From contig NZ_LQMT02000008.1 in assembly GCF_001620365.2 (NCBI RefSeq), positions 1 to 64,000 of the forward strand: 64,000 bases of DNA. Reading direction: 5' to 3'. Positions 56,567 to 64,000 of the stretch are shown here, in pieces. The position numbers and the translations under genes were made by a program. Source of the DNA: Amycolatopsis keratiniphila subsp. keratiniphila (lineage in GTDB: Bacteria > Actinomycetota > Actinomycetes > Mycobacteriales > Pseudonocardiaceae). Below the pieces are notes generated by a model, which was not told the origin of the DNA, did not search any database, and was given only the letters and a program-made list of their open reading frames with translations. Numbering within the stretch: position 1 is the stretch's first letter; the number at the start of each line of letters is the position of its first letter.

Positions 56567-58024
56567 ATGACCGAACCGACCAGGCGGAACGTGCTCCGCG
56601 GCGCGGCCGCGCTCGCCATCGCCGGAACGGCCGCGAGCAGCGGATCCGCATTTGCCGCGCCGGCTCCGGCGAAACCGCGCTACCCGTTCCTCGAAGGCGC
56701 CTTCGCGCCCGTCACCGAAGAGGTGACCGCGTTCGGGCTACCGGTGACCGGCCGCATTCCGAGCGATCTGTGCGGGCGCTACCTGCGCACGGGGCCGAAC
56801 GTGCTCGGCCTCGAAGATCCGCGCGCGCACCACTGGATGCTGGGCGAGGGAATGGTGCACGGCGTCCGGCTGCGCGACGGGAAGGCCGAGTGGTACCGCA
56901 ACCGCTGGGTCCGTTCGTCCGGTGTCGCGGCGAAACTCGGCGAGCGGTACCCGTGGCCGGTGCCCGCCGAGGACTTCGCGCCGAACACGCACGTGATGGC
57001 CCATCACGGCCGCATCCTCGCCCTGCAGGAATCCGGCGCCCCGCCGTACGAACTCGACGGCGAGCTGAACACGTTGGGCCCGTTCGATTTCAGCGGTTCA
57101 CTGGAGGGCTCCTATACCGCGCACACCAAGTTCGACGCCCGCGCCGACGAGCTGCACGCGGTGACCTATCACCCGACCTGGGACCACGTGCGGCATCTGA
57201 TGGTCGACCGGACCGGCCGCGTGGTGCGGACCACCCGCATCCCGGTCACCGACAGCCCGATGATGCACGACTTCGGGCTCACGGAGAACTACGTGGTCGT
57301 CTTCGACGTACCGGTCACCTTCGATCCACAGCCGGGCAAGATCGTGCCCTACAAGTGGAACCCGGATCACCAGGCCCGGGTCGGGGTGATGAAACGCGAC
57401 GGCGGGCCGGTCCGCTGGTTCGGGGTGGATCCGGTGTTCTACTCGCACACCCTCAACGCCTACGAGCAGGGCTCCACGGTGGTGGTCGACCTGACCACGA
57501 TGCCCGCGCCCTTCGAGGTCTCCGGAAAGCAGGGCTTCGGTGGTCCGTCCGCGTCGGGACCGCCGGTGCTGGAGCGCTGGACGATCGACCTCGCGCAGGG
57601 ACGGGTCCGGCGCCGCGTCCTCGACGACCGGCCGCAGGAATTCCCGCGGGTCAACGAAAGCCTCGTCTCTCGACGGCACCGGTACGGCTACTCGGCCTCC
57701 CCCGGCGAACTGTTCGACGTCTACCTGGACAAGCCCTCCGGCTCCTTCGGCAACGCGTTGATCAAGCACGACCTGCGGACCGGACGCTCGGACGTGCACC
57801 GCTTCGGCCGGGGCGCCGACGCGAGCGAGGCGGTGTTCGTGCCGTCCTCCCGAGGCAAGGCCGAGGACGACGGCTACGCCCTCGCCTACGTCAACAACCC
57901 CGACCGCAACGCGTCGGACCTGGTGATCCTCGCGGCGCAGGACTTCACCGCGAAACCCTTGGCACGCATCCACCTGCCGAGGCCGGTACCGCTGGGCTTC
58001 CATGGCAGCTGGATCGCCGACTGA
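56567..58024 (+). CDS. Carotenoid cleavage oxygenase (RPE65-like), Tat signal
   Basis: A 485-residue non-haem iron enzyme. The four Fe-binding His are visible: TYHPTWD (His202), MMHDFG (His234), YSHTLN (His294) and GFHGSW (His479). These define the seven-bladed propeller of carotenoid and stilbene cleavage oxygenases. The start has TRRNVLRGAAALAIAGTAAS, a likely twin-arginine signal, so the folded iron enzyme would be exported, which is unusual for this family. It cleaves a conjugated double bond of a carotenoid, apocarotenoid or lignostilbene using O2. The divergent TetR gene likely regulates it. A terminator follows. Confidence 0.9.
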   Translation: MTEPTRRNVLRGAAALAIAGTAASSGSAFAAPAPAKPRYPFLEGAFAPVTEEVTAFGLPVTGRIPSDLCGRYLRTGPNVLGLEDPRAHHWMLGEGMVHGVRLRDGKAEWYRNRWVRSSGVAAKLGERYPWPVPAEDFAPNTHVMAHHGRILALQESGAPPYELDGELNTLGPFDFSGSLEGSYTAHTKFDARADELHAVTYHPTWDHVRHLMVDRTGRVVRTTRIPVTDSPMMHDFGLTENYVVVFDVPVTFDPQPGKIVPYKWNPDHQARVGVMKRDGGPVRWFGVDPVFYSHTLNAYEQGSTVVVDLTTMPAPFEVSGKQGFGGPSASGPPVLERWTIDLAQGRVRRRVLDDRPQEFPRVNESLVSRRHRYGYSASPGELFDVYLDKPSGSFGNALIKHDLRTGRSDVHRFGRGADASEAVFVPSSRGKAEDDGYALAYVNNPDRNASDLVILAAQDFTAKPLARIHLPRPVPLGFHGSWIAD

Positions 58025-58030
58025 CCGATC

Positions 58031-58061
58031 GGGCTGTCGCCGGACTTCCCGGCGACAGCCC
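58031..58061. terminator. Hairpin between oxygenase and DUF5682 genes
   Basis: GGGCTGTCGCCGG (58031-58043) pairs perfectly with 58049-58061 around a 5-nt loop. It lies between two convergent stops and may serve both. Confidence 0.8.
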
Positions 58062-58067
58062 ATCCGT

Positions 58068-60830
58068 TCACACTCCGGTGAGCACCTCCTCCAACGCGGC
58101 GGCGGAGTCCGGATACCGCTCGAGCAACGCCAAACCGGTGGGCGTGGTGCTCCCCCACGGCTCGTCGCACCCCAGCAGACCCGCCACCGCGTCACACACC
58201 GCCGGATGCGCCGCCAGCAGCGCGAGGCCGCCTTTGGCCTTCCTCGCCACCGCGACGGGTTCCGGCTGGTCGTGCCAAGGCGGAACCCATTCGTCGAGCG
58301 CCGCGAGACGGCCGGGGAAGATCCGGCCGGCTTCACGCACGAGCAAGGGCACCAGTTCGGCTCCCCGCGACCGCAGGGTGGTGATCAACGTCGGCAACCA
58401 CGGCAACAGCAACCTGTCCGGAAGCTCGGCGAAGGCGTTCGACACCGCCTCGACGACGAAGTCGGCCAGCCCCGGCGCCGGCTCCAGCGCGTGCACGAAC
58501 CCACTGAGGTAGCGCGGATAAGCGGGCAGCACCATCGGGTTCGTCAGCAGTCCGGCGCACCGTTCCCGCAGCTCCGCCCGGGAGAGACGGCCGAGCTGCA
58601 CCTGTGCCGCCCACAGCAACGCCACTTTCGACGGCTCCTGCGGATGCGATCCGACGATCGCCAGCTCCAGCTGGGTGCGGTCGCATCCCAGTGACAAAGC
58701 GAGCGACTCCATGCTGAACAGGAAGCCCAGCATCGCGGCGACCTGCTCGACACCGGCTTCGTCGTCGGCGAAGGCCGCCGGGAGCAGGGTGCAGTAGTGC
58801 GCGTACCCCGTCCTGACGAAGTCCTCGATCCATCGAGGCAGCACCGGCTCGCTGGTCCGGTAATGCGCCAGCAGCCTGCGCACCCGCCGCAGCACTTCCG
58901 GAGCGCCGTCGACGTTCCGTTCGGTGGCCAGCACCTCCAGGGCGCGCGTCCCCAACTCCCCCGCGAGCCGCGCGCTGCGAAGGTAAAGCGTCGCGTCTTC
59001 GACCGCTCCGAGCACCTTCGCGGCGGTGGCCTGCGGATGGTAGGCAGCGCGCCGAAGCCGTTGCTCCAGCACCTGCTCGACGCTGACCCCCTCGTAACCC
59101 AGCTCGATGAGGGCCCGCTGGTGGGTGCCCAGTGCCAGATCCCACGACTCCTGGATCGGCCGCTCGCCGAGCCGCCGCTCGCCCATGATCGGCCTCGCCG
59201 CACCGTGCGGCATCAGATAGCGCAACATCCACAGCAGATCGGAGCAGGGCTCCAGCTCCGGCCGCGACGCTATGTCGAGCAGCGCCCGCTGCACACCTCG
59301 TTGCTGCAGCTTGAGGTTCAGCGGCTCCAGCCTGTCGTGCACGTCGCGCGCCAAGGGTGGCAACGCGTCGTACCCGACCTGGCCGATCCGGTCGCCACCC
59401 ATCATGATCTCGACGAGGCGGCGTATGTCGCGCCTGCCGGGCACGACGTCCTTCTCGATGCAGGTGACCGCCGCGTCCTGGAAGTCGTACGGTGTCGGCT
59501 TGGCCCGGTCACGCATGCCCGCCAGCAGGATCGAGGTCTCGAAGACCGCGATGGCGTCGGCCGTCGAGGACAGGTACCCGTTCCGGCGCGCCGCCCGCAC
59601 GATCTCGACCGACCAGCCCAGCAACTCGGCCTCGTCCAGCCGGTCGAGTACCGGAGACCGTTGCAGGAAGCCGGAAAGCTGGTCCGATGGTTCCACTGCC
59701 ACCGGATCCGGCGTCGGCGCGGGCAGCGCCGCGGCCTTCTTCCGCTTCGGCCCGCCCACCTGTCCTTCCAGCTGGAACTGCTTCACCTTGGTGCGCTTGA
59801 GGTTCTTGGCCCACTCGGTCGCCGCGATCGACACCGATCCCCCGGCGAGCCCGAACTGCGCCTCGATCGAGGCGTGGCTCGACGGGATCAGCCCGTACTG
59901 CCAGGTGCTCTCACTGCGCGGGCTGATCACGAACCCGTCCGAACCTTCGACGCCGAACTCCGCGACCCGGCTTGCCGCGTGGAAGGCGCCGCAGACGTAG
60001 AGGCACTCCGCCGGGTCCGCCCCTGACGCCGCGAGGTGTTCGCGCATGCGGGTCCACATGTAGCGCTCGCGGTCTTCGTCCACCCGCACGTGCCGGGTGT
60101 CCCCCGGCGCGAGACGGCGGAACAGGCTGCCGATCAGGAACATGACCTGGCGATAGGTGTCGTGGTCGCTGTCACCGAGCGGCAGCTCGACGTACTGGTG
60201 CCACCACTCCGACCAGTGCCGCACCCGCCCGTGCCGCAGCAGGTGTTCCTCGAGTTCGGCGAACCGGGGCCGCAGATCGCCGATCTCGACGCCGACCGCG
60301 TCACCGTGCAGCGCCGCCTCCTCCTCGGCGGGCGGAGCGTCCGGATCAGTGGACGGTTCGCGTTCGTCCCATTGGAAGACGTGGTCCGCCGACCGGTCGA
60401 CCAGGACGAGCTCGACGCCCGGGGTGTCGAGGGCGTACGCGATCGCCTGGTACTCCGCCGAAGCCTCGGTGATCGGCGCGACCACGGACAAGGGCGCCCA
60501 CTCCGCGGGGAACCCCTTCACCTCCGTCGCGAACGCCTGCACCGCCACGGGAAGACGGCAGTTGCGCAGCTCGGTCAGCAACGGCGCCATGTCCTCGCAC
60601 AGTTCGAGGTAGACCACCTTCGGCTGCTTCTCCCGCAACCGCCGTGCCATCGCGACGGCCGAAGCCGGGGAATGGTGGCAGACCGGAAAGATCTCCAACG
60701 GCTCGCGCACCGCGCGGTCGACGTCGTCGACGAGCCCGAGCAGGATGCCCTCCAGCGCGCCGGGCCCGTCGGCGAAGGCGGCCGCGGCCTCCTGCAACTG
60801 GCCGCGCAACGCCTCTAAGGCGCCGCTCAC
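58068..60830 (-). CDS. DUF5682 family protein with N-terminal TraB/TIKI-like domain
   Basis: A 920-residue soluble protein. The first 330 residues carry FPVCHHSPASAVAMARRL (His52, His53), KVVYLELCED (Glu76) and YVCGAFHAASRV (His284). This layout is like the TraB/PrgY/TIKI and EreA/ChaN proteins, where such His and Glu form a metal or hydrolase site. That link is my inference. A basic segment (KNLKRTKVKQFQLE) and a large helical C-terminal part of about 500 residues follow. It is the last gene of a MoxR/VWA operon and starts in a 4-nt overlap with the MoxR gene. Homologous clusters recur in bacteria, but their role is unknown. Confidence 0.8.
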   Translation of the reverse strand: MSGALEALRGQLQEAAAAFADGPGALEGILLGLVDDVDRAVREPLEIFPVCHHSPASAVAMARRLREKQPKVVYLELCEDMAPLLTELRNCRLPVAVQAFATEVKGFPAEWAPLSVVAPITEASAEYQAIAYALDTPGVELVLVDRSADHVFQWDEREPSTDPDAPPAEEEAALHGDAVGVEIGDLRPRFAELEEHLLRHGRVRHWSEWWHQYVELPLGDSDHDTYRQVMFLIGSLFRRLAPGDTRHVRVDEDRERYMWTRMREHLAASGADPAECLYVCGAFHAASRVAEFGVEGSDGFVISPRSESTWQYGLIPSSHASIEAQFGLAGGSVSIAATEWAKNLKRTKVKQFQLEGQVGGPKRKKAAALPAPTPDPVAVEPSDQLSGFLQRSPVLDRLDEAELLGWSVEIVRAARRNGYLSSTADAIAVFETSILLAGMRDRAKPTPYDFQDAAVTCIEKDVVPGRRDIRRLVEIMMGGDRIGQVGYDALPPLARDVHDRLEPLNLKLQQRGVQRALLDIASRPELEPCSDLLWMLRYLMPHGAARPIMGERRLGERPIQESWDLALGTHQRALIELGYEGVSVEQVLEQRLRRAAYHPQATAAKVLGAVEDATLYLRSARLAGELGTRALEVLATERNVDGAPEVLRRVRRLLAHYRTSEPVLPRWIEDFVRTGYAHYCTLLPAAFADDEAGVEQVAAMLGFLFSMESLALSLGCDRTQLELAIVGSHPQEPSKVALLWAAQVQLGRLSRAELRERCAGLLTNPMVLPAYPRYLSGFVHALEPAPGLADFVVEAVSNAFAELPDRLLLPWLPTLITTLRSRGAELVPLLVREAGRIFPGRLAALDEWVPPWHDQPEPVAVARKAKGGLALLAAHPAVCDAVAGLLGCDEPWGSTTPTGLALLERYPDSAAALEEVLTGV

Positions 60831-61939
60831 GAGAGGGTGGCGATCGCGTCGCGGCCGCCGTCGAGGAACTCCGGCCAGTCCCCGCCCTCGTCCTTGCTGC
60901 GCGGCTCGACGACACCGTGCAGGTACTTGTTGAGGATCGCCAGATCCTCCGGCTCACGACGGGCGAGCGAGCCGACCAGCGACGACGCCAGGGTGCGGGC
61001 GGTCAGCGCGCGTTCCCCGAAGAAGTTGCTGTGCAACACCGCGTCTTCGAGCACGCCGATCTGTTCGGCCGTGGACAACGCGGACTCCAGCTTCTCGTCG
61101 TCGCTGCCGGCCGACGCCGCCGCTGCGCGAAGGTCGCCGAAGCTGCGCAAGAGCACATCGAGCAGCGTCGGCGGCACGTCCAGCTCGATCTGGTGACGGC
61201 GCAGGAGTTCCTCGGTGCGGAAGCGGACGATCTCCGCCTCGCTCTTCTTGTTCGTCACCACCGGGATGCGGACGAAGTTGAAGCGGCGTTTGAGCGCGGA
61301 CGACAGATCGTTGACCCCGCGGTCGCGGCTGTTGGCGGTGGCGATCACGGAGAAGCCGGGCTTGGCGAAGACGATGCCGTCGCTGTCCAGCTCCGGTACC
61401 GAGATGTACTTCTCCGACAGGATCGAGATCAGCGCGTCCTGGACGTCGCTGGTGGACCGGGTCAGCTCCTCGAACCGGCCGATCGAGCCCGCCTCCATCG
61501 CGGTCATGATCGGCGACGGGATCATCGACTCGCGGGACTGGCCCTTCGCGATGACCATCGAGACGTTCCACGAGTACTTGATGTGGTCCTCGGTGGTGCC
61601 GGCGGTCCCCTGCACGACGAGGGTCGAGTTGCGGGAGATCGCGGCGGCCAGCAGCTCGGCGAGCCAGCTTTTGCCGGTGCCCGGATCTCCGATCAGCAGG
61701 AGCCCGCGGTCCGAGGCGAGCGTGACGATGGCCCGTTCGACGATGCTCCGGTCGCCGAACCACTTCTGCGAAATCTCACGGTCGAGGCCGTCGGCGCGCT
61801 CGGACCCCAGGATGAACAGGCGCAGCATCTTCGGGGACAGGCGCCAGGCGAACGGCTTGGGATTGCCGTCGACCGACTCCAGCCAGTCCAGCTCTTCGGC
61901 GTACTTGATCTCGGCGGGGGCGCGCAACAGGTCGGACAT
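60827..61939 (-). CDS. MoxR-type AAA+ ATPase
   Basis: A 370-residue AAA+ ATPase. Walker A is LLIGDPGTGKSWLAELL (Lys90), sensor 1 is VIATANSRDRGVNDLS, and SSALKRRFNFVRIP carries the arginine finger. The long helix-2 insert and SILSEKYISVPELD fit the MoxR group, whose members act with VWA proteins as chaperones or metal/cofactor loaders. It lies between the VWA and DUF5682 genes, starting 19 nt after the first and overlapping the second by 4 nt. It resembles E. coli YehL in setting. Confidence 0.88.
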   Translation of the reverse strand: MSDLLRAPAEIKYAEELDWLESVDGNPKPFAWRLSPKMLRLFILGSERADGLDREISQKWFGDRSIVERAIVTLASDRGLLLIGDPGTGKSWLAELLAAAISRNSTLVVQGTAGTTEDHIKYSWNVSMVIAKGQSRESMIPSPIMTAMEAGSIGRFEELTRSTSDVQDALISILSEKYISVPELDSDGIVFAKPGFSVIATANSRDRGVNDLSSALKRRFNFVRIPVVTNKKSEAEIVRFRTEELLRRHQIELDVPPTLLDVLLRSFGDLRAAAASAGSDDEKLESALSTAEQIGVLEDAVLHSNFFGERALTARTLASSLVGSLARREPEDLAILNKYLHGVVEPRSKDEGGDWPEFLDGGRDAIATLS

Positions 61940-61958
61940 GTCTTGCCTTTCGGGGAGT

Positions 61959-63329
61959 TCAGGAGGTGAGGAAAGTTTTGAGTTCGTGGACGAGTTTGGT
62001 GATGTGACCGGAGATCACGGGCGTGCCGAGATCCTTGAAGCGCTCGCGGAACCAGGGATTGACGCTGCCCCGGCCGGCGCTGGTGACCGAACCGACCGGG
62101 ATGAACTTCGCCCCGGACCGGTGGATCGCGGCCATGCTCTCGAAGAGCTGCTCGACGCGGGTCTCGTAGAAGTCCGAGATCCACACCACCACGGTGTTCG
62201 CGGGCTCGGCGATCTTCGGCTGGGTCAGCCCCATCGCGACCATGCCGTCGTTGCCGCCGCCCAGGTTCGTGCGCAGCAGCGTTTCGAACGGGTCGTGGAC
62301 CCACGGGGTGAGGTCGAGCGCCTGCGTGTCGTAGGCGATCAGATGAACGTCCACTTTGGGCAGTCCGGCGAAGATCGAGGCCAGGACCGCGCAGTTGACC
62401 ATCGAGTCGACCATGGAACCGGACTGGTCGACGACCGCGATGAGCCGCTGTGGCGTGGTCTTCTTCGCGGTCTGCTTGTAGTACAGGCGATCGACGTAGA
62501 GCCGTTCCTCTTCCGGGCTCCAGTTGGTGAGGTTCTTCCAAATGGTGCGATCGAGGTCGAGGTTGCGGAACACGCGCTTCGGCGGGACCGAACGATCCAC
62601 CTTGCCCGTCGAGGCCTTCTCGACCTGGGTCCGCAGGACCTCCGCGATCTCGTCGACGTAGCGCCGGATGAGCGACTTGGCGTTGGCCAACGCCACTCCG
62701 GACAGGTTGTCCTTGTCCCGCAACAACTGTTCGATGAGGGACATACTCGGGCTCAGCTTCGCCGCGAGCGCGGGATCGGCGAGGACCTCGCGCAGATGCA
62801 TCCGCTTCACGAGGTCCGCCTCGATGTCGCCGAGGTCCGGGCCGATGGCCGGGAGGAGGGTGCTCAGATCGGGTGTGCCGCCCCCGCCGGTGCCGCCGAG
62901 CCCGGTCGGAGCGCCTCCGGAACGACCACCGCGCAACTCACCAGGGCGGCAGCCGAGCGCGCGCTCCAGCCAGCCCGCGTCGGACTGCCAGCAGGACAGC
63001 CGCCCGGCGGTCACCGTGTGCGGCGGCTGAGCGAAGACGTTGAGCAGCACCTTCGATACGAGCGCCGCGCGCCGCACTTCCGCCGCCTTGTCCCGGCCGT
63101 CCCCGGCTTCGGGGACCATCAGCCCGTCGAACTCTGCGGCCAGCTCCGGATGACGCTGGACGACCGAGTCGACCGCGACGTTCGGATCCAGCAGCGCCGA
63201 CGGCAAGCCGATGTCCTCGACCACGGCCACACTCGCGGACTCGAGCGCGGCCTGCTCCTCGGTGTCGAAGAGCCGGGCGAGCAGCCGCCAGTACAGGACC
63301 TGGCGGCGGTTGTCCTCGGGTTCGGTCAT
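61959..63329 (-). CDS. VWA-domain protein (MoxR partner)
   Basis: A 456-residue cytoplasmic protein with a C-terminal von Willebrand factor A domain. The MIDAS is VVDQSGSMVDS (Asp301, Ser303, Ser305), completed by TNLGGGNDGMVA and WISDFYETR. The N-terminal half is helical, with a Gly-rich linker (RGGRSGGAPTGLGGTGGGG). VWA proteins of this type bind targets through a metal ion and recruit the MoxR ATPase. The ATG overlaps the upstream stop (ATGA). It resembles E. coli YehP in setting. Confidence 0.87.
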   Translation of the reverse strand: MTEPEDNRRQVLYWRLLARLFDTEEQAALESASVAVVEDIGLPSALLDPNVAVDSVVQRHPELAAEFDGLMVPEAGDGRDKAAEVRRAALVSKVLLNVFAQPPHTVTAGRLSCWQSDAGWLERALGCRPGELRGGRSGGAPTGLGGTGGGGTPDLSTLLPAIGPDLGDIEADLVKRMHLREVLADPALAAKLSPSMSLIEQLLRDKDNLSGVALANAKSLIRRYVDEIAEVLRTQVEKASTGKVDRSVPPKRVFRNLDLDRTIWKNLTNWSPEEERLYVDRLYYKQTAKKTTPQRLIAVVDQSGSMVDSMVNCAVLASIFAGLPKVDVHLIAYDTQALDLTPWVHDPFETLLRTNLGGGNDGMVAMGLTQPKIAEPANTVVVWISDFYETRVEQLFESMAAIHRSGAKFIPVGSVTSAGRGSVNPWFRERFKDLGTPVISGHITKLVHELKTFLTS

Positions 63330-64000
63330 TTCCGCAGCAACCTTCCGGCACGCTCGCGCAGCACGGCCGCGGCGTCGGTGGCCGCCTTCTCGGCTTTCAC
63401 TCCGACCTTGTCCGTGGTGCCGCCGGCCCAGGCTCCGGCGTGCACGGCGGTGGTCTTCTTCCGCACGGTGGTCTCGACGGCGAGCGGCTGGAGGCGGAAT
63501 CCACCGTCCCACCGGATCAGGCCGATGCACGCGCTGGAACTCGCGACGGCCTTCGGCGTCAGCGGACCGGCCGCCGGGATGCGGTCCGTCTCGACGAAGA
63601 GCCGATTCCCGGCGAAGGTGAACGTGACCTCGTCTTCGCCACCCTCGATGTCGTAACCCTCGAGGAAGACGGGAACGGCGATCCGCACCGGGTGCCGGTC
63701 CAGCGGTGCGACCGCCGGGATGACGGCCTTCGGCAGGGCTACGCGTGCCGTGGAGAAAGCGTCCGCAGGTTCGCCGAGGCGGGCGTGCTCGTCCCGCCAG
63801 AGCAAGTCGCCCTCGGCGGTGACCGGCATGCCGGCGAGGTCCATGGAGCGGCCCTCGCTGATCGCCTTGAGCAGGGAAAGATGCGGGCGCAGCAACTGCC
63901 AGATCCCGGCGCCGATGATCGTGTCCGGCTTGGGCACGGTCGCGTTCGCACGCACGAGACGGGGCGCTGTGCCGTCCTCGGGTTCGAACACGGCGTGGAC
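63326..64000 (-). CDS. C-terminal part of the first gene in the MoxR/VWA operon (cut by right edge)
   Basis: The visible 224 residues are soluble and open at the right edge. Segments include GAGIWQLLRPHLSLLKAISE, EGDLLWRDEHARLGEPAD and SSSACIGLIRWDGGFRLQPL, ending in a basic, Ala-rich tail. The frame continues off the window, so the GTG at 63991 is probably internal. In related clusters, such as E. coli yehLMPQ, a SWIM zinc-finger protein or a similar long protein is present; this may be it, but no Cys motif is visible in this part. It overlaps the VWA gene by 4 nt. Confidence 0.7.
   Translation of the reverse strand, partial: VHAVFEPEDGTAPRLVRANATVPKPDTIIGAGIWQLLRPHLSLLKAISEGRSMDLAGMPVTAEGDLLWRDEHARLGEPADAFSTARVALPKAVIPAVAPLDRHPVRIAVPVFLEGYDIEGGEDEVTFTFAGNRLFVETDRIPAAGPLTPKAVASSSACIGLIRWDGGFRLQPLAVETTVRKKTTAVHAGAWAGGTTDKVGVKAEKAATDAAAVLRERAGRLLRK

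Noticed and set aside
1-64000. tRNA, rRNA, prophage or integration site
   Set aside because: No cloverleaf with a GTTCGA-type loop, no rRNA sequence and no phage structural or integrase gene was recognised.

Overview
The window is very GC-rich, with strong G/C bias at third codon positions, many GTG and some TTG starts, 4-nt ATGA/GTGA overlaps inside operons and many leaderless promoters. The gene content (SARP and LAL regulators, an ECF sigma factor, a PknB-type kinase, OsmC, CGNR and SWIM proteins, secreted hydrolases) is that of a filamentous soil actinobacterium. I infer Pseudonocardiaceae, probably Amycolatopsis. No rRNA, tRNA, prophage or CRISPR array was seen. One IS3-type element is cut by the left edge.

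Layout. 1-267: end of an IS3-family element. 495-5331: alpha-glucoside ABC importer plus a cytoplasmic GH13 glucosidase. 5332-10465: SARP regulator, OsmC peroxidase and a large LuxR (LAL) regulator, with a 300-bp block of nested palindromes between the last two. 10597-17911: secreted cupin, tannase/feruloyl esterase, secreted S1 protease with a chitin-binding domain, ShbA-like sigma factor, LysR regulator, small secreted proteins and an aldo/keto reductase. 18276-22760: CGNR regulator, epoxide hydrolase, an orphan protein, an alpha/beta hydrolase and a hydroxyacid dehydrogenase. 22943-31360: polysaccharide-utilisation operon (importer, GH29 alpha-L-fucosidase, Tat-exported PL6 lyase, LacI regulator, sugar isomerase, SGNH esterase). 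It is followed at once by a membrane Ser/Thr kinase whose external domain looks like a CBM2 carbohydrate-binding module. 32680-32931: an unusual mirror-image repeat region. 32932-43003: LacI regulator, flavin reductase, hydrolase/TetR pair, acyl-CoA ligase, dipeptidase/transporter/LysR set and an AGPS-like flavoenzyme. 43425-49432: exported GH2-LamG glycosidase under likely LacI control, DUF885 peptidase, 3-hydroxyisobutyryl-CoA hydrolase and a SWIM protein. 49425-58024: SNF2 helicase, YaaA-like protein, MarR and TetR regulators with their divergent targets, and a carotenoid oxygenase. 58068-64000: a MoxR ATPase / VWA / DUF5682 operon whose first gene leaves the window.

How the parts fit. Much of the window serves scavenging of plant or microbial polymers: exported lyase, glycosidase, esterase and protease make oligomers, lipoprotein-dependent importers take them up, and cytoplasmic glycosidases and isomerases finish the job under LacI control. 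The kinase with a carbohydrate-binding external domain could report polymer to this system. The MoxR/VWA/DUF5682 operon is a separate, poorly understood ATPase system. Three further threads are worth following: a 38-bp promoter module shared by two distant genes, a family of long palindromes at gene ends, and a set of well-formed operators at divergent regulator/target pairs.
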